Shown one piece after another: positions 49,947 to 60,519 of a stretch of DNA of 64,000 nucleotides (the first letter of the stretch is position 1; each line of letters starts with the position of its first letter). The translations under genes were made by a program, and so were the position numbers. The notes beneath the pieces are model-generated. The model searched no databases and was not told the DNA's origin. It was given only the letters and a program-made list of their open reading frames with translations. Origin of the DNA: Deltaproteobacteria bacterium (GTDB taxonomy: Bacteria; Myxococcota_A; UBA9160; UBA6930); the NCBI GenBank assembly GCA_028817435.1, contig JAPPPQ010000005.1:67408-131407 (forward strand), in the 5' to 3' direction.

Positions 49947-50342
49947 CTAGATGGTCCGGTGCGTCCGCTCGGACTCGGTCTGCGCCTGCTCCAGCTCGCG
50001 GAGCTTGCGGTTCAACTCGTTCACCTTCTCCCGCAAGGTCGCCACATCGCTGGCGCTGGCCAGGCGCAGGGTGTCGAAGAGCGCATCGAGCTGGCTGCTG
50101 ATGGTCTTCCCGGCGTCCTCGCGCAGGCTGTTCACGCGCTCTTCGAAGCGCTGCACCCAGGGGTTGTTGCGCAGCTCCGCGCGGAAGCGCTTCAACTCGC
50201 CCTCGGCGCGCGCCTCGAACTCCCGGCGGCGCTCGGCGGCCTGCTCCTGAAAGCGCTTCCAGTCCTTCTCCAAATCCTTCATCGCGCTCTCGAAACGCGC
50301 GCGGCCCTGCTCAAACAAATTGCTGTCGCTTCGCTCGCTCAT
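49947..50342 (-). CDS. Phasin-like coiled-coil protein
   Basis: This 131-residue protein is almost wholly helical and amphipathic (ARFESAMKDLEKDWKRFQEQ, ASASDVATLREKVNELNRKL). The last segment resembles the conserved C-terminal coiled coil of phasins (PhaF/PhaI type), which coat polyhydroxyalkanoate granules. No other granule gene is nearby, so the role is inferred. ATG 50342 follows AAAAGGAG. A canonical promoter lies at 50395-50422. Confidence 0.6.
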   Translation of the reverse strand: MSERSDSNLFEQGRARFESAMKDLEKDWKRFQEQAAERRREFEARAEGELKRFRAELRNNPWVQRFEERVNSLREDAGKTISSQLDALFDTLRLASASDVATLREKVNELNRKLRELEQAQTESERTHRTI

Positions 50343-50394
50343 TGCTTGCTCCTTTTCGCCGTCCCGGGGGCACCGGCCGGCGGGTTGAGAGCGC

Positions 50395-50422
50395 AATATA
50401 ATGCGCTGCGTCAGCGCGTCAA
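50395..50422 (-). promoter_or_regulatory. Canonical sigma-70-type promoter with AT-rich upstream element
   Basis: On the minus strand TTGACG (50417-50422), 16 nt, TATATT (50395-50400), with an AT-rich tract at about 50438-50470 in the position of an UP element. It is the only promoter in the window with both boxes near consensus and would drive strong expression of the phasin-like gene with a leader of about 46 nt. Confidence 0.65.
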
Positions 50423-50464
50423 GCTCTCGCGTGAAATTTTTATTTTATCAATGAAATTAGATAT

Positions 50465-52225
<1,761 letters not shown>

Positions 52226-52238
52226 CGCAAAGGGCCGC

Positions 52239-52244
52239 TATCCT
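52239..52244 (+). promoter_or_regulatory. -10 box directly before the glmU start codon
   Basis: TATCCT ends 7 nt before the ATG at 52252 with no ribosome site between. The intergenic space to the divergent hflX is only 26 nt, so the two promoters must overlap. Confidence 0.4.
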
Positions 52245-52251
52245 GTGCAGC

Positions 52252-53586
52252 ATGGCGGGCCTTGCGGTGCTCATCCTGGCGGCGGGCCGGGGAACGCGCA
52301 TGAAATCGCAGCGGCCCAAGGCGCTGCACGAGATTGCCGGGCTGCCCATGCTCGCCTATCCGCTGGCGCTGGCCGAGGGCCTCGCGGCAGAGCCGGTGGT
52401 GGTGGTGGGAAGCGGCGGCGAGCAGGTGCAGCAAGCCTTCGCGGGCCGCGCGCGCTTCGCCACGCAGTCCGAACTCAAGGGAACCGGCCACGCGGCGCAG
52501 ACCGGTTTGGCCGCGCTGGGCGCGGGGGACGAGGTGCTGATTCTCTACGCCGACTGCCCCCTGCTGCGGGCCGAGAGCCTGGCGCAACTGCGCGCGCTGA
52601 AGCAGCAGAGCGGCGCGGCGCTGGCGCTGCTGAGCTCGCCCGAGCCGCTGCCCGGCCGGGTGGTGCGCAATGCGGCGGGCGCAGTGGAGCGCATTGTCGA
52701 AATTACCGACGCCACCCCCGAAGAGCAGCGCATTCAAGAGGGCAACACCGGCGTGTATTTGGTGGAGCGCGAATTTCTGAGCGAGGCGCTGGCCGAACTC
52801 GATTCCGGCAACCGGCAATCCGAGCTGTATCTCACCGACATTGTGGCGGCGGCGCGGCGGCGCGGGCTGCAAGTGGAAGCGCTGCGCCTGGACGACGCCG
52901 AAGAAGCGCTGGGCGTAAACGACCGCGCCGAACTGGCCCGCGCCTGCGCCGTGCAGCGCCGCCGCAATGTGGCGCGCTGGCTGGCCGAAGGCGTCAGCTT
53001 CACCGATCCCGCCACCGCCTATGTGGATACACAGGCAGAACTCGGCCCGGATTGCGTCATTGGGCCGGGCGTGGTGATTGCCGGCGCCAGCCGCCTGGGG
53101 CGCGGCGTGCAGGTGAAGGCGCACAGCGTCATTGAAGACTCGCTGCTGGAAGACGGCGTGGTGGTGGGTCCCTGCGCGCATCTGCGGCCCGGCGCAACCC
53201 TGCGCCAGGGCGCGCGGGTGGGCAACTTCGTCGAAGTAAAGAACAGCGAGCTCGGCCCCGGCGTCAAAGCCGATCACCTGGCTTACATTGGCGACGCCGA
53301 TGTGGGCGCAAATTCGAGCTTCGGCTGCGGCGCCATCACCGTGAATTACGATTGGGAGCAAAAGCACCGCACCCGCGTGGGCGCGGGGGTGCGCATTGGC
53401 TGCAACGCAAATCTCATTGCGCCGGTGGCGCTGGCCGATGGCGCTTATGTGGCGGCCGGCGCCACGGTTACCAAGCCGGTGCCGGGGGGGGCCATCGCCG
53501 TTTCCAGCGGGCGGCAGCGCAACATCGAGGGCTTTGGCAAGCGCCGCGCGGCCAAGGCGCGCGCGCGGGATGCAGAGCGCGGCTGA
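52252..53586 (+). CDS. glmU: Bifunctional N-acetylglucosamine-1-phosphate uridyltransferase / acetyltransferase
   Basis: This 444-residue protein makes UDP-GlcNAc. The N-terminal uridyltransferase has LILAAGRGTRMKSQRPKALH and LYADCPLL. The C-terminal left-handed beta helix with hexapeptide repeats includes VEVKNSELGPGVKADHLAYIGDA and GAITVNYDWEQKHRTRVG. It is followed 13 nt later by glmS, so the amino-sugar pathway genes form one unit. Confidence 0.95.
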   Translation: MAGLAVLILAAGRGTRMKSQRPKALHEIAGLPMLAYPLALAEGLAAEPVVVVGSGGEQVQQAFAGRARFATQSELKGTGHAAQTGLAALGAGDEVLILYADCPLLRAESLAQLRALKQQSGAALALLSSPEPLPGRVVRNAAGAVERIVEITDATPEEQRIQEGNTGVYLVEREFLSEALAELDSGNRQSELYLTDIVAAARRRGLQVEALRLDDAEEALGVNDRAELARACAVQRRRNVARWLAEGVSFTDPATAYVDTQAELGPDCVIGPGVVIAGASRLGRGVQVKAHSVIEDSLLEDGVVVGPCAHLRPGATLRQGARVGNFVEVKNSELGPGVKADHLAYIGDADVGANSSFGCGAITVNYDWEQKHRTRVGAGVRIGCNANLIAPVALADGAYVAAGATVTKPVPGGAIAVSSGRQRNIEGFGKRRAAKARARDAERG

Positions 53587-53599
53587 GGGAGAAAGCGGA

Positions 53600-55435
53600 A
53601 TGTGCGGAATTGTCGGCTATGTGGGGCGCGGGCGAATCGCGCAGGAAGTGCTGCAGGACGGGCTGCGCCGGTTGGAATACCGGGGCTACGACTCGGCGGG
53701 CATGGCGGTGTGGGATGGCGCAGCCCTGAATGTGCGGCGCGCCCTCGGCAAGCTCTCGCAACTCGATTCGCGGCTCGCAAAAGCGCCGCTGGCGGGCGGC
53801 GCGGGCATTGGCCACACGCGCTGGGCAACGCACGGCAAGCCCTCCGAGCGCAACGCGCACCCGCACCGGGCGGGCGCGGTGTGCGTGGTGCACAACGGCA
53901 TTATCGAAAACCACCGCGAACTGCGCGCCCAGGTGCTGGCGGCGGGCCGCACCCTGCACTCCGAAACCGATACCGAACTGATCGCCCACCTGGTGGATAT
54001 GCAACTGCACGAGGGCCTGGACCTGCTCGCCGCCGTGCGCGCCGCCAGCGCGCTGCTCGTCGGCTCCTGGGCCTTGGCCGCTATTTCCGAAGCCGCGCCG
54101 GATTACCTGGTGGCGGCGAAGCACGGCGGCAGCCCGCTGGTGCTGGGCCAGGGCAACGGCGAATCGCTGCTGGCCAGCGACATCTCCGCCATTTTGCCCA
54201 GAACGCGCAGCATGATCTTCATGGAAGACGGCGATTTCGCCGCGCTCACCGAAAACAGCATTGATGTGGTGAACCGCGCGGGCCATTTGGTGGAGCGGCA
54301 GCCGAGGCAAATCCAGTGGGATCCGGTATCCGCCGAAAAGGGCGGCTACGACCACTTTATGCAAAAGGAAATCTTCGAGCAGCCCCGCGCCATTCGCGAC
54401 ACCATCGGCACGCGCATTGGCGAAGACGATGCGGAGATTGCCTTTGAGGGCGTGGACCTTTCGCCGGCGCGGGTGAAGAACATTGAGCGCGTGGGGCTGG
54501 TAGCTTGCGGCACCGCCTACTACGCCGCGCTGGCGGGCCGCTACTGGATCGAGCAACTGGCCGGCATTCCCTGCGATGTGGAACTGGCCAGCGAATACCG
54601 CTACCGCGCGCCCATTACCGGGCCCGGCTGCCTGCTCGTGCCCGTTTCGCAATCCGGCGAAACGGCGGACACCCTGGCCGCCCTGCGCGAAGGCAAGAAG
54701 CGCGGCGCGCCCTCGCTCGGCATCTCCAACACCCGCGAATCCAGCATTGTGCGCGAGAGCCACGAGGTCATTTACACCGCGGCCGGCCCCGAAATCGGCG
54801 TGGCCTCCACCAAGTGCTTCACCGCGCAACTTACCGCGCTGCATTTGCTGGCGCTGGCGCTGGGCAGCGCGCGGGGCTTTTTGGACGAAGCGCAACTGCG
54901 CGAAGCCATCGGCGAACTGCGCCGCCTGCCGCGCCTGGTGGAAGAGGCGCTGCAGCTCGACGATTCCATCTCGGAAGTGGCGCGGCGCTACTTCCGCGCC
55001 CCGAACTTTCTGTTTCTGGGACGCGGCATTATGTATCCGCTGGCGCTGGAAGGCGCGCTCAAGCTCAAGGAGGTGAGCTACATCCACGCCGAAGGCTACG
55101 CCGCCGGCGAAATGAAGCACGGCCCCGTGGCGCTGGTGGACGAGAATATGCCCGTGGTGGTCATCGCCAACCGCAGCCGCGTCTATGAAAAGGTGGTATC
55201 GAACCTGGAAGAAGTGAAGAGCCGCGGCGGCCGGGTCATTGCCATTGCCAGCCAGGGCGATGGCGAAATTGCCGAGCGCGCCGACGCCGTGCTGCGCATT
55301 CCCGAAATTGGCGAGCACCTGGCCGCGCTGCTGGCGGCCGTGCCGCTGCAACTGCTCGCCTACCACATTGCCACCCTGAAGGGCACCGATGTGGACCAGC
55401 CCCGCAACCTGGCCAAGAGCGTCACTGTCGAATAG
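53600..55435 (+). CDS. glmS: Glutamine-fructose-6-phosphate aminotransferase
   Basis: This 611-residue enzyme has the usual length. The glutaminase begins with Cys (MCGIVGYVG, then RRLEYRGYDSAGMA, HTRWATHGKPSERNAHPH), and two SIS domains follow (VACGTAYYAALAGRYWIEQ, PVSQSGETADTLAALRE, EVSYIHAEGYAAGEMKHGP), ending in KSVTVE. It produces glucosamine-6-phosphate for cell-wall synthesis. ATG 53600 follows GAGGGAG. No glmS ribozyme is seen in the short gap after glmU. Confidence 0.96.
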   Translation: MCGIVGYVGRGRIAQEVLQDGLRRLEYRGYDSAGMAVWDGAALNVRRALGKLSQLDSRLAKAPLAGGAGIGHTRWATHGKPSERNAHPHRAGAVCVVHNGIIENHRELRAQVLAAGRTLHSETDTELIAHLVDMQLHEGLDLLAAVRAASALLVGSWALAAISEAAPDYLVAAKHGGSPLVLGQGNGESLLASDISAILPRTRSMIFMEDGDFAALTENSIDVVNRAGHLVERQPRQIQWDPVSAEKGGYDHFMQKEIFEQPRAIRDTIGTRIGEDDAEIAFEGVDLSPARVKNIERVGLVACGTAYYAALAGRYWIEQLAGIPCDVELASEYRYRAPITGPGCLLVPVSQSGETADTLAALREGKKRGAPSLGISNTRESSIVRESHEVIYTAAGPEIGVASTKCFTAQLTALHLLALALGSARGFLDEAQLREAIGELRRLPRLVEEALQLDDSISEVARRYFRAPNFLFLGRGIMYPLALEGALKLKEVSYIHAEGYAAGEMKHGPVALVDENMPVVVIANRSRVYEKVVSNLEEVKSRGGRVIAIASQGDGEIAERADAVLRIPEIGEHLAALLAAVPLQLLAYHIATLKGTDVDQPRNLAKSVTVE

Positions 55436-55497
55436 CCGTGGGCGCGGCGGGCTGCTAGCCTCGCCGCTCCCCTGCCCCTTCCTCCGAGGGAGCCGCC

Positions 55498-57705
55498 GTG
55501 TCCGTGGAAGACCTGCTGGCGGGATTGAATCCGCAGCAGCGCGAAGCTGTGCAATGCACCGAAGGCCCGCTGTTGGTGCTGGCCGGGGCGGGCAGCGGCA
55601 AGACCCGCGTGCTCACCCACCGCGTGGCCTGGCTCATCGGCGCTTGCGGCATTGCCCCCGAGAGCATTCTGGCCGTGACCTTCACCAACAAGGCCGCGGG
55701 CGAAATGCGCGGGCGGGTGGAAAAGCTGCTGGGCCCGGCGGCGCGGGAAGTGTGGCTCTCCACCTTTCACAGCAGTTGCGCGCGCATTTTGCGCCGCGAC
55801 ATTCCGCATCTGGAGCGCAGGCGCGACTTCGCCATTTACGACGACGCCGATTCTCTCGCCACCGCAAAGCAGGTGCTGAAGAGCCGCAACCTGCCCGCCG
55901 GCAATCCCGAGGCGCGGCGCTTGCGCTGGCAGATTGACCAGTGGAAGAACGCCGGCCTGCGCCCCGAAGACGCCGCAGAGCGCGCCCGCGACTTCGAGGC
56001 CGAGCAATCCGCCGAACTCTACGGCGGCTACCAGCGCCTGCTTGTGCGCGCCAACGCCCTGGACTTCGGCGACCTGCTGCTGTGCACAACGCTGCTGTTC
56101 CGGCAGCACCCCCAGGTGCTGGAACACTACCGCGAGCGCTGGCAATACATTCTGGTGGACGAATACCAGGATACGAACCATGTGCAGTATCAACTGGTGA
56201 ACCTGCTCGCCGGAGAGCACCGCAACCTGTGCGTGGTAGGCGATCCCGATCAATCCATTTACGCCTGGCGCGGCGCGAACATCCGCAACATTTTGCACTT
56301 CGAGCGCGATTACAACGAAGCCCGGGTGGTGAAGCTGGAGCAAAACTACCGCTCCACGCAGCACATTCTCTCCGGCGCGGGCGCGGTGGTGGCCAACAAC
56401 ACCGGCCGCCCCGACAAGCAAATGGTCGCCGTGCGCGGCGACGGCGAGAAGATTTCGCTCTACGAGGCCCGCGACGACCGCGACGAGGCGCGCTTTGTGG
56501 TGAAGCGCATTCTGGCACTGCAGCGCGAAGAGCAGCGCGCGGGCGGAGACTTCGCCGTCTTTTACCGCACCAATGCGCAATCGCGCCCCATCGAAGAAGA
56601 ACTGCTGCGCTGCAACCTGCCCTATGTGGTGGTGGGGGGCGTGCGCTTCTACGAACGCGCCGAAGTGAAAGACGCCCTGGCCTACCTGCGGCTGCTGGTG
56701 AACCGCGCCGACAACCAGGCGCTGCGCCGCATTATCGGCCGCCCGGCGCGGGGCATTGGCCGCGCCAGCCTGGACCGCGCCCAGACGCTGGCCGACCAGC
56801 GCGGCCTCTCGCTCTTTGAGGGCCTGCGCCTGCTGGCCGGGGCCGGGGGCCGCAGCGCCGCGCCCATCCGCGGCTTCATTGAACTGATGGAATCCCTGGC
56901 GCGCGACGCAGCGCAGGGCAGCCCCGCCGACGGCCTCTCTCTGCTGCTGGATCGCAGCGGCTACCTGCACGCTCTTCGCAAAGAGTCCACCCCCGACGCC
57001 GAAGCGCGCCACGAGAACCTGCGCGAACTGATCGCAAGCGCCGAGGACTTTGCCGAAACCGACGCGGGCGCAAACGGCGCAGACGGGCGCAGCGCCATTG
57101 GCCGCTTTCTGGACCAGGTTGCGCTGGTATCCGACATAGACAACGCCAACCTGCGCAGCGAAAGCGTCTCGCTCATGACCGTCCACTCTGCCAAGGGCCT
57201 CGAGTTCCCCGTCGTATTTTTGGCCGGCCTGGAAGAAGACCTCTTCCCCCACAAGGCATCCTCCTACGACGAGGACAAAATCGCAGAAGAGCGGCGGCTC
57301 TGTTATGTGGGCATGACCCGCGCCATGGAGCGCCTCACCCTCACCTACGCCCAAGAGCGGCGGCGCTTCGGCTCGCACACCTACGCCGTCCCCTCCCGCT
57401 TCCTCGCCGAAATCCCCGCCGAGTTTCTCGCCGCACAATCCCCCGGCCAGCGCCTCACCCACGCCCACGACCGCAGCTACGCCCACGACCCCGCAGACAG
57501 CGACTACGACCAGACCCCGCCCCCCCCGCCCGGCGAACCCCCCGACGCCGTCCGCCCCGGCAGCCGCGTCCGCCACCCCCTCTACGGCCCCGGCGAAGTC
57601 CTCGAAGCAACCGGCCACGGCCCCCGCCAAAAGCTCCGCATCCGCTTCGACCGCTTCGGCGTCAAGAAAATCGTAGTCCGCTACGCCAACCTGCAATTCG
57701 GCTGA
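55498..57705 (+). CDS. pcrA: ATP-dependent DNA helicase, UvrD/PcrA family
   Basis: This 735-residue superfamily 1 helicase has Walker A (LAGAGSGKTRVLTHR), TFHSSCARIL, Walker B (LVDEYQDTNHVQY), GDPDQSIYAWRGA, QNYRST, and motifs V/VI (LMTVHSAKGLEFPVVFLAGL, YVGMTRAMERLTLTYA). The C-terminal 60 residues contain a PcrA-type Tudor-like domain (GSRVRHPLYGPGEVLEATG, KLRIRFDRFGVKKIVVRYANLQ). It unwinds DNA in repair and replication. The GTG at 55498 follows GAGGGAG. Confidence 0.95.
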   Translation: MSVEDLLAGLNPQQREAVQCTEGPLLVLAGAGSGKTRVLTHRVAWLIGACGIAPESILAVTFTNKAAGEMRGRVEKLLGPAAREVWLSTFHSSCARILRRDIPHLERRRDFAIYDDADSLATAKQVLKSRNLPAGNPEARRLRWQIDQWKNAGLRPEDAAERARDFEAEQSAELYGGYQRLLVRANALDFGDLLLCTTLLFRQHPQVLEHYRERWQYILVDEYQDTNHVQYQLVNLLAGEHRNLCVVGDPDQSIYAWRGANIRNILHFERDYNEARVVKLEQNYRSTQHILSGAGAVVANNTGRPDKQMVAVRGDGEKISLYEARDDRDEARFVVKRILALQREEQRAGGDFAVFYRTNAQSRPIEEELLRCNLPYVVVGGVRFYERAEVKDALAYLRLLVNRADNQALRRIIGRPARGIGRASLDRAQTLADQRGLSLFEGLRLLAGAGGRSAAPIRGFIELMESLARDAAQGSPADGLSLLLDRSGYLHALRKESTPDAEARHENLRELIASAEDFAETDAGANGADGRSAIGRFLDQVALVSDIDNANLRSESVSLMTVHSAKGLEFPVVFLAGLEEDLFPHKASSYDEDKIAEERRLCYVGMTRAMERLTLTYAQERRRFGSHTYAVPSRFLAEIPAEFLAAQSPGQRLTHAHDRSYAHDPADSDYDQTPPPPPGEPPDAVRPGSRVRHPLYGPGEVLEATGHGPRQKLRIRFDRFGVKKIVVRYANLQFG

Positions 57706-57725
57706 TTCTCCCATATTATCAAAAT

Positions 57726-57831
57726 TTTATCGAATTCCGATAAACTCCATATAAACCCCCAACCCTCGCCAGCCCCGCCCCGCCGGACGCCCCCGTGGGG
57801 ATTTATATGCACTTTATCGAATCTCGATAAA
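57726..57831. promoter_or_regulatory. Twin 19-bp palindromic boxes before the AAA ATPase
   Basis: Two boxes at 57726-57744 and 57813-57831 have the form TTTATCG, five bases, CGATAAA, and each is followed by a related tail (CTCCATATAAAC and TTCCATACAAAC). The centres are 87 bp apart. They sit in the only AT-rich stretch of this part, directly before the ATPase ATG at 57848. They look like operators for a dimeric regulator. Confidence 0.6.
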
Positions 57832-57847
57832 TTCCATACAAACTGCT

Positions 57848-59035
57848 ATGCCCCGCCCCGTGGATCCCCTGCGCAACCCCTACGCCCCGGGCGCTGGCAC
57901 GCCCCCTCCGGCCCTCAGGGGGCGGGATGGCGAGCTCGAAGCCTTCCGCATTCTGCTCGAGCGCTTGCGCCAGGGCCGCAGCGAAAAGTCGCTGCTCGTC
58001 TCCGGCCTGCGCGGAGTCGGCAAAACCGTCCTGCTGAACGCCTTTGCCTCCATTGCCCGCAGCGAGAATTTCATCACGGCCGCCAGCGAGATCACCCACG
58101 AGACCAACTTCCGTGCGCTCATGGCCCGGCGCACACAACGGGCGCTCGGCGAAATCAGCCCGGCCAGGCGCATACTCAAAGAGACCCGCAAGGCCCTGGG
58201 TGTCCTTCAATCCTTCTCCATGAAGCTCCCGGACGGCCCCGAATTCCGCCTGAATATCGAGGCCGCATCTGGCTACGGCGATTCTGGCATTCTCCACGAA
58301 GACCTGATTGACCTCTTCCAGGCGCTGGGAGAGGCCGTAGCCAAACGCAAGCGCGGCGTTGTTTTTCTGTTCGACGAGATGCAGCTAATGAACAAGGACG
58401 ACCTCGAAGCGCTGATTGCCGCGCTCCACAAAGCCTCGCAGCACTCGCTCCCCATCACCTGCATTGGCGCTGGATTGCCGCAGCTTCCCGCGCGGGCCAT
58501 GGAGGCGAAATCCTACGCCGAACGCCTCTTCGACTTCCCAAAGATTGGAATCTTGCCGTCCGATGCGGCCCGAGAGGCGCTGTGCCTGCCCGCCAGGGAA
58601 AAAGGGGCCGATTTCGAAAACGCCGCGGTCGAAAACATCCTCTCTTTCACCGAGGGCTATCCCTATTTCCTGCAGCTCTACGGAAGATATGTCTGGGACA
58701 AGGCCGCAGGCCCAACCATTACGCTCGCCGACACCAAAGCAGTCTCCCAATCCGTCCAGGATCAATTGGACGACAGCTTCTTCAGCGTGCGCATGGAGCG
58801 CTGCACGAAAACCGAATTGGCTTACCTGCAAGCAATGGGAACCCTCGGGAAGGGGCCGCACCAATCCGGCGTCATTGCCTCCGCTCTCGGCAGAGACACC
58901 TCTTCGGATTTGGGAGCAATCCGGGCGAAGCTAATTGAGAAAGGCTTGATTTACAGCGCCGCCTGGGGGCAGAACGATTTTACCGTTCCGCACTTTGCGG
59001 ATTTTCTGCGGCGCAACTATCCGCGGGGAGAATGA
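57848..59035 (+). CDS. AAA-family ATPase, archaeal/MSP-like type, function unknown
   Basis: This 395-residue protein has a P-loop (LLVSGLRGVGKTVLLNAF, residues 49-66), a Walker B (GVVFLFDEMQ) and a sensor segment GLPQLPARAMEAKSYAERLF. The C-terminal third looks like a winged helix (TKTELAYLQAMGTLGKGPHQSG). This is the build of Orc/Cdc6-like or STAND ATPases often found in mobile or defence islands. Leader sequence contains palindromic boxes; no ribosome site is visible. It is convergent with the pentapeptide-repeat gene. A role in defence is inferred from its neighbours. Confidence 0.75.
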   Translation: MPRPVDPLRNPYAPGAGTPPPALRGRDGELEAFRILLERLRQGRSEKSLLVSGLRGVGKTVLLNAFASIARSENFITAASEITHETNFRALMARRTQRALGEISPARRILKETRKALGVLQSFSMKLPDGPEFRLNIEAASGYGDSGILHEDLIDLFQALGEAVAKRKRGVVFLFDEMQLMNKDDLEALIAALHKASQHSLPITCIGAGLPQLPARAMEAKSYAERLFDFPKIGILPSDAAREALCLPAREKGADFENAAVENILSFTEGYPYFLQLYGRYVWDKAAGPTITLADTKAVSQSVQDQLDDSFFSVRMERCTKTELAYLQAMGTLGKGPHQSGVIASALGRDTSSDLGAIRAKLIEKGLIYSAAWGQNDFTVPHFADFLRRNYPRGE

Positions 59036-59079
59036 GAAGCCGCCTTGGTGCGATAGCGGGGCGGGGGCCGGACGGGGAA

Positions 59080-60519
59080 TCAGCGCAGGCGGAATTTGTG
59101 GCGGACGCCGAGGCCCATTAGGAAGATCAGGACGAGGGCAATGATGGATTGGAGGGTATTCAGAACGTCCACCCATACTAGAGAGGGACAAACTTCATTG
59201 AGAGAGAACAGCTTCTTCTCCAACGCAGCGATACTGTCCGAGCCACCTCGAAAAGCTGCTGCGAAGGGGAACTGCTTCAAGAAGGAGTAAAATAAGCTTG
59301 CCCACCAATTCTGGAGAAACAGCGCATAGTAAGAATGCATCTTAAAGATTGAGATCAGCACATAGAGCTGGGGAATCATCTTATAGAGCGGGAGCAACAC
59401 ATAGATCGCTGTGAATGCTAGCAGAGAAGCAAGGTAGAGCCGGAGTGGGAGAAAGAAGCTCCGGCCGCTGTCCGAGCACTTCTCCCAAAGCACGTAGACG
59501 AAACTCTCAGCCCTAAGCAAGAAGCGCTGTAAGCCAAGTTTCATCTTTCTTGCCTCTGCCTTCATCTCTTTTGCCTCTGCCTTCATCTTTTTTGCCTCGG
59601 CTTCCTTCTTCTTTGCCTCGGCTTTCATGTTTTTTGCCTCTGAATTAAGACGATGCCGACGTGCCTTCAATTCGAGAGCGGCGAATGCGGACTCTTCCGT
59701 GCGAGCCTGTTGCTGACTCATTGCGAGTTTCAGTGTTCGGTAGCCATGTTCTGCACCTTGGCTTCGAAAATCGGTAAAGAGATTATCAATATCTCCGAAA
59801 ATTGTGAATTGGTGAATCGAAGCACCGTGAAATAGAGGAACCTTGAAAAATTTGGCATCACGAAAGAATGTCGGCCCTTTGAATTTTCGCTTTGAGAAAT
59901 CCACTGGTCCACCCTTAAAAGAAACCCCAAACTGAGAATCCTCGAAATACACCTCGCGGGAAAATGATCCTTCGGTGAAATCAGCCCTATCGAAAAATTT
60001 AGCTGCGGTGAAATCAGCCAAAGAGGCAAATTTAGCCCTAGCGAAATCAGCCAAAGAGGCAAACCTAGATTCGGTGAAATCAGCTCTATCAGAAAATGTA
60101 GCTCCGGTGAAATTAACCCGATCCGGAAATGTAGCTCCAACGAAATCAGCCAAAGAGAGAAATGTAGATCCGGTGAAATCAGTCAAAGGAGAAAATTTAA
60201 CCCCAGTGAAAATGGCTTGACCGATAAAATTGACTCGGGCAAACCTTGTCAAACTGCGATATGATTCGTAGCGGATATCAGAGGGTTCCTCAGGATATGA
60301 AGGTCCCTCATTGTGAAATGCAGCTCCGGTGAAATCAGCCCTATCGAAAAATGCAGATCCGGTGAAATCGGCTTTCCCGGGAAACTGAAACCCTGCGAAG
60401 GAAATTCCTGTCAAATTTGCGCTGGAGAAATCGACTCTTGCCCCCGGGTTCTCCGCCGCCCATGCATTCCAAACGTCCTTGCCTTGCTTGGCGCGGTCTA
60501 TGTCGGCTTGGTTGGGCAT
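59080..60519 (-). CDS. Pentapeptide-repeat membrane protein
   Basis: This 479-residue protein has about 35 pentapeptide repeats of the A(D/N)FxG type at 28-225 (ADFTGAAF, VNFTGATF, ADFTESRF), forming a right-handed beta helix. A heptad Lys/Glu/Ala/Met coiled coil follows at 293-327 (KMKAEAK units), then two or three membrane helices near 357-380, 395-412 and 453-472. The ATG at 60519 overlaps the stop of the methyltransferase (TAATG, 1 nt), so it depends on that gene for translation. Composition is more AT-rich than most of the window. Its function is not known; similar proteins occur beside defence genes. Confidence 0.8.
   Translation of the reverse strand: MPNQADIDRAKQGKDVWNAWAAENPGARVDFSSANLTGISFAGFQFPGKADFTGSAFFDRADFTGAAFHNEGPSYPEEPSDIRYESYRSLTRFARVNFIGQAIFTGVKFSPLTDFTGSTFLSLADFVGATFPDRVNFTGATFSDRADFTESRFASLADFARAKFASLADFTAAKFFDRADFTEGSFSREVYFEDSQFGVSFKGGPVDFSKRKFKGPTFFRDAKFFKVPLFHGASIHQFTIFGDIDNLFTDFRSQGAEHGYRTLKLAMSQQQARTEESAFAALELKARRHRLNSEAKNMKAEAKKKEAEAKKMKAEAKEMKAEARKMKLGLQRFLLRAESFVYVLWEKCSDSGRSFFLPLRLYLASLLAFTAIYVLLPLYKMIPQLYVLISIFKMHSYYALFLQNWWASLFYSFLKQFPFAAAFRGGSDSIAALEKKLFSLNEVCPSLVWVDVLNTLQSIIALVLIFLMGLGVRHKFRLR

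Noticed and set aside
53587-53599. glmS ribozyme or riboswitch before glmS
   Set aside because: Only 13 nt separate glmU and glmS, too short for either element.
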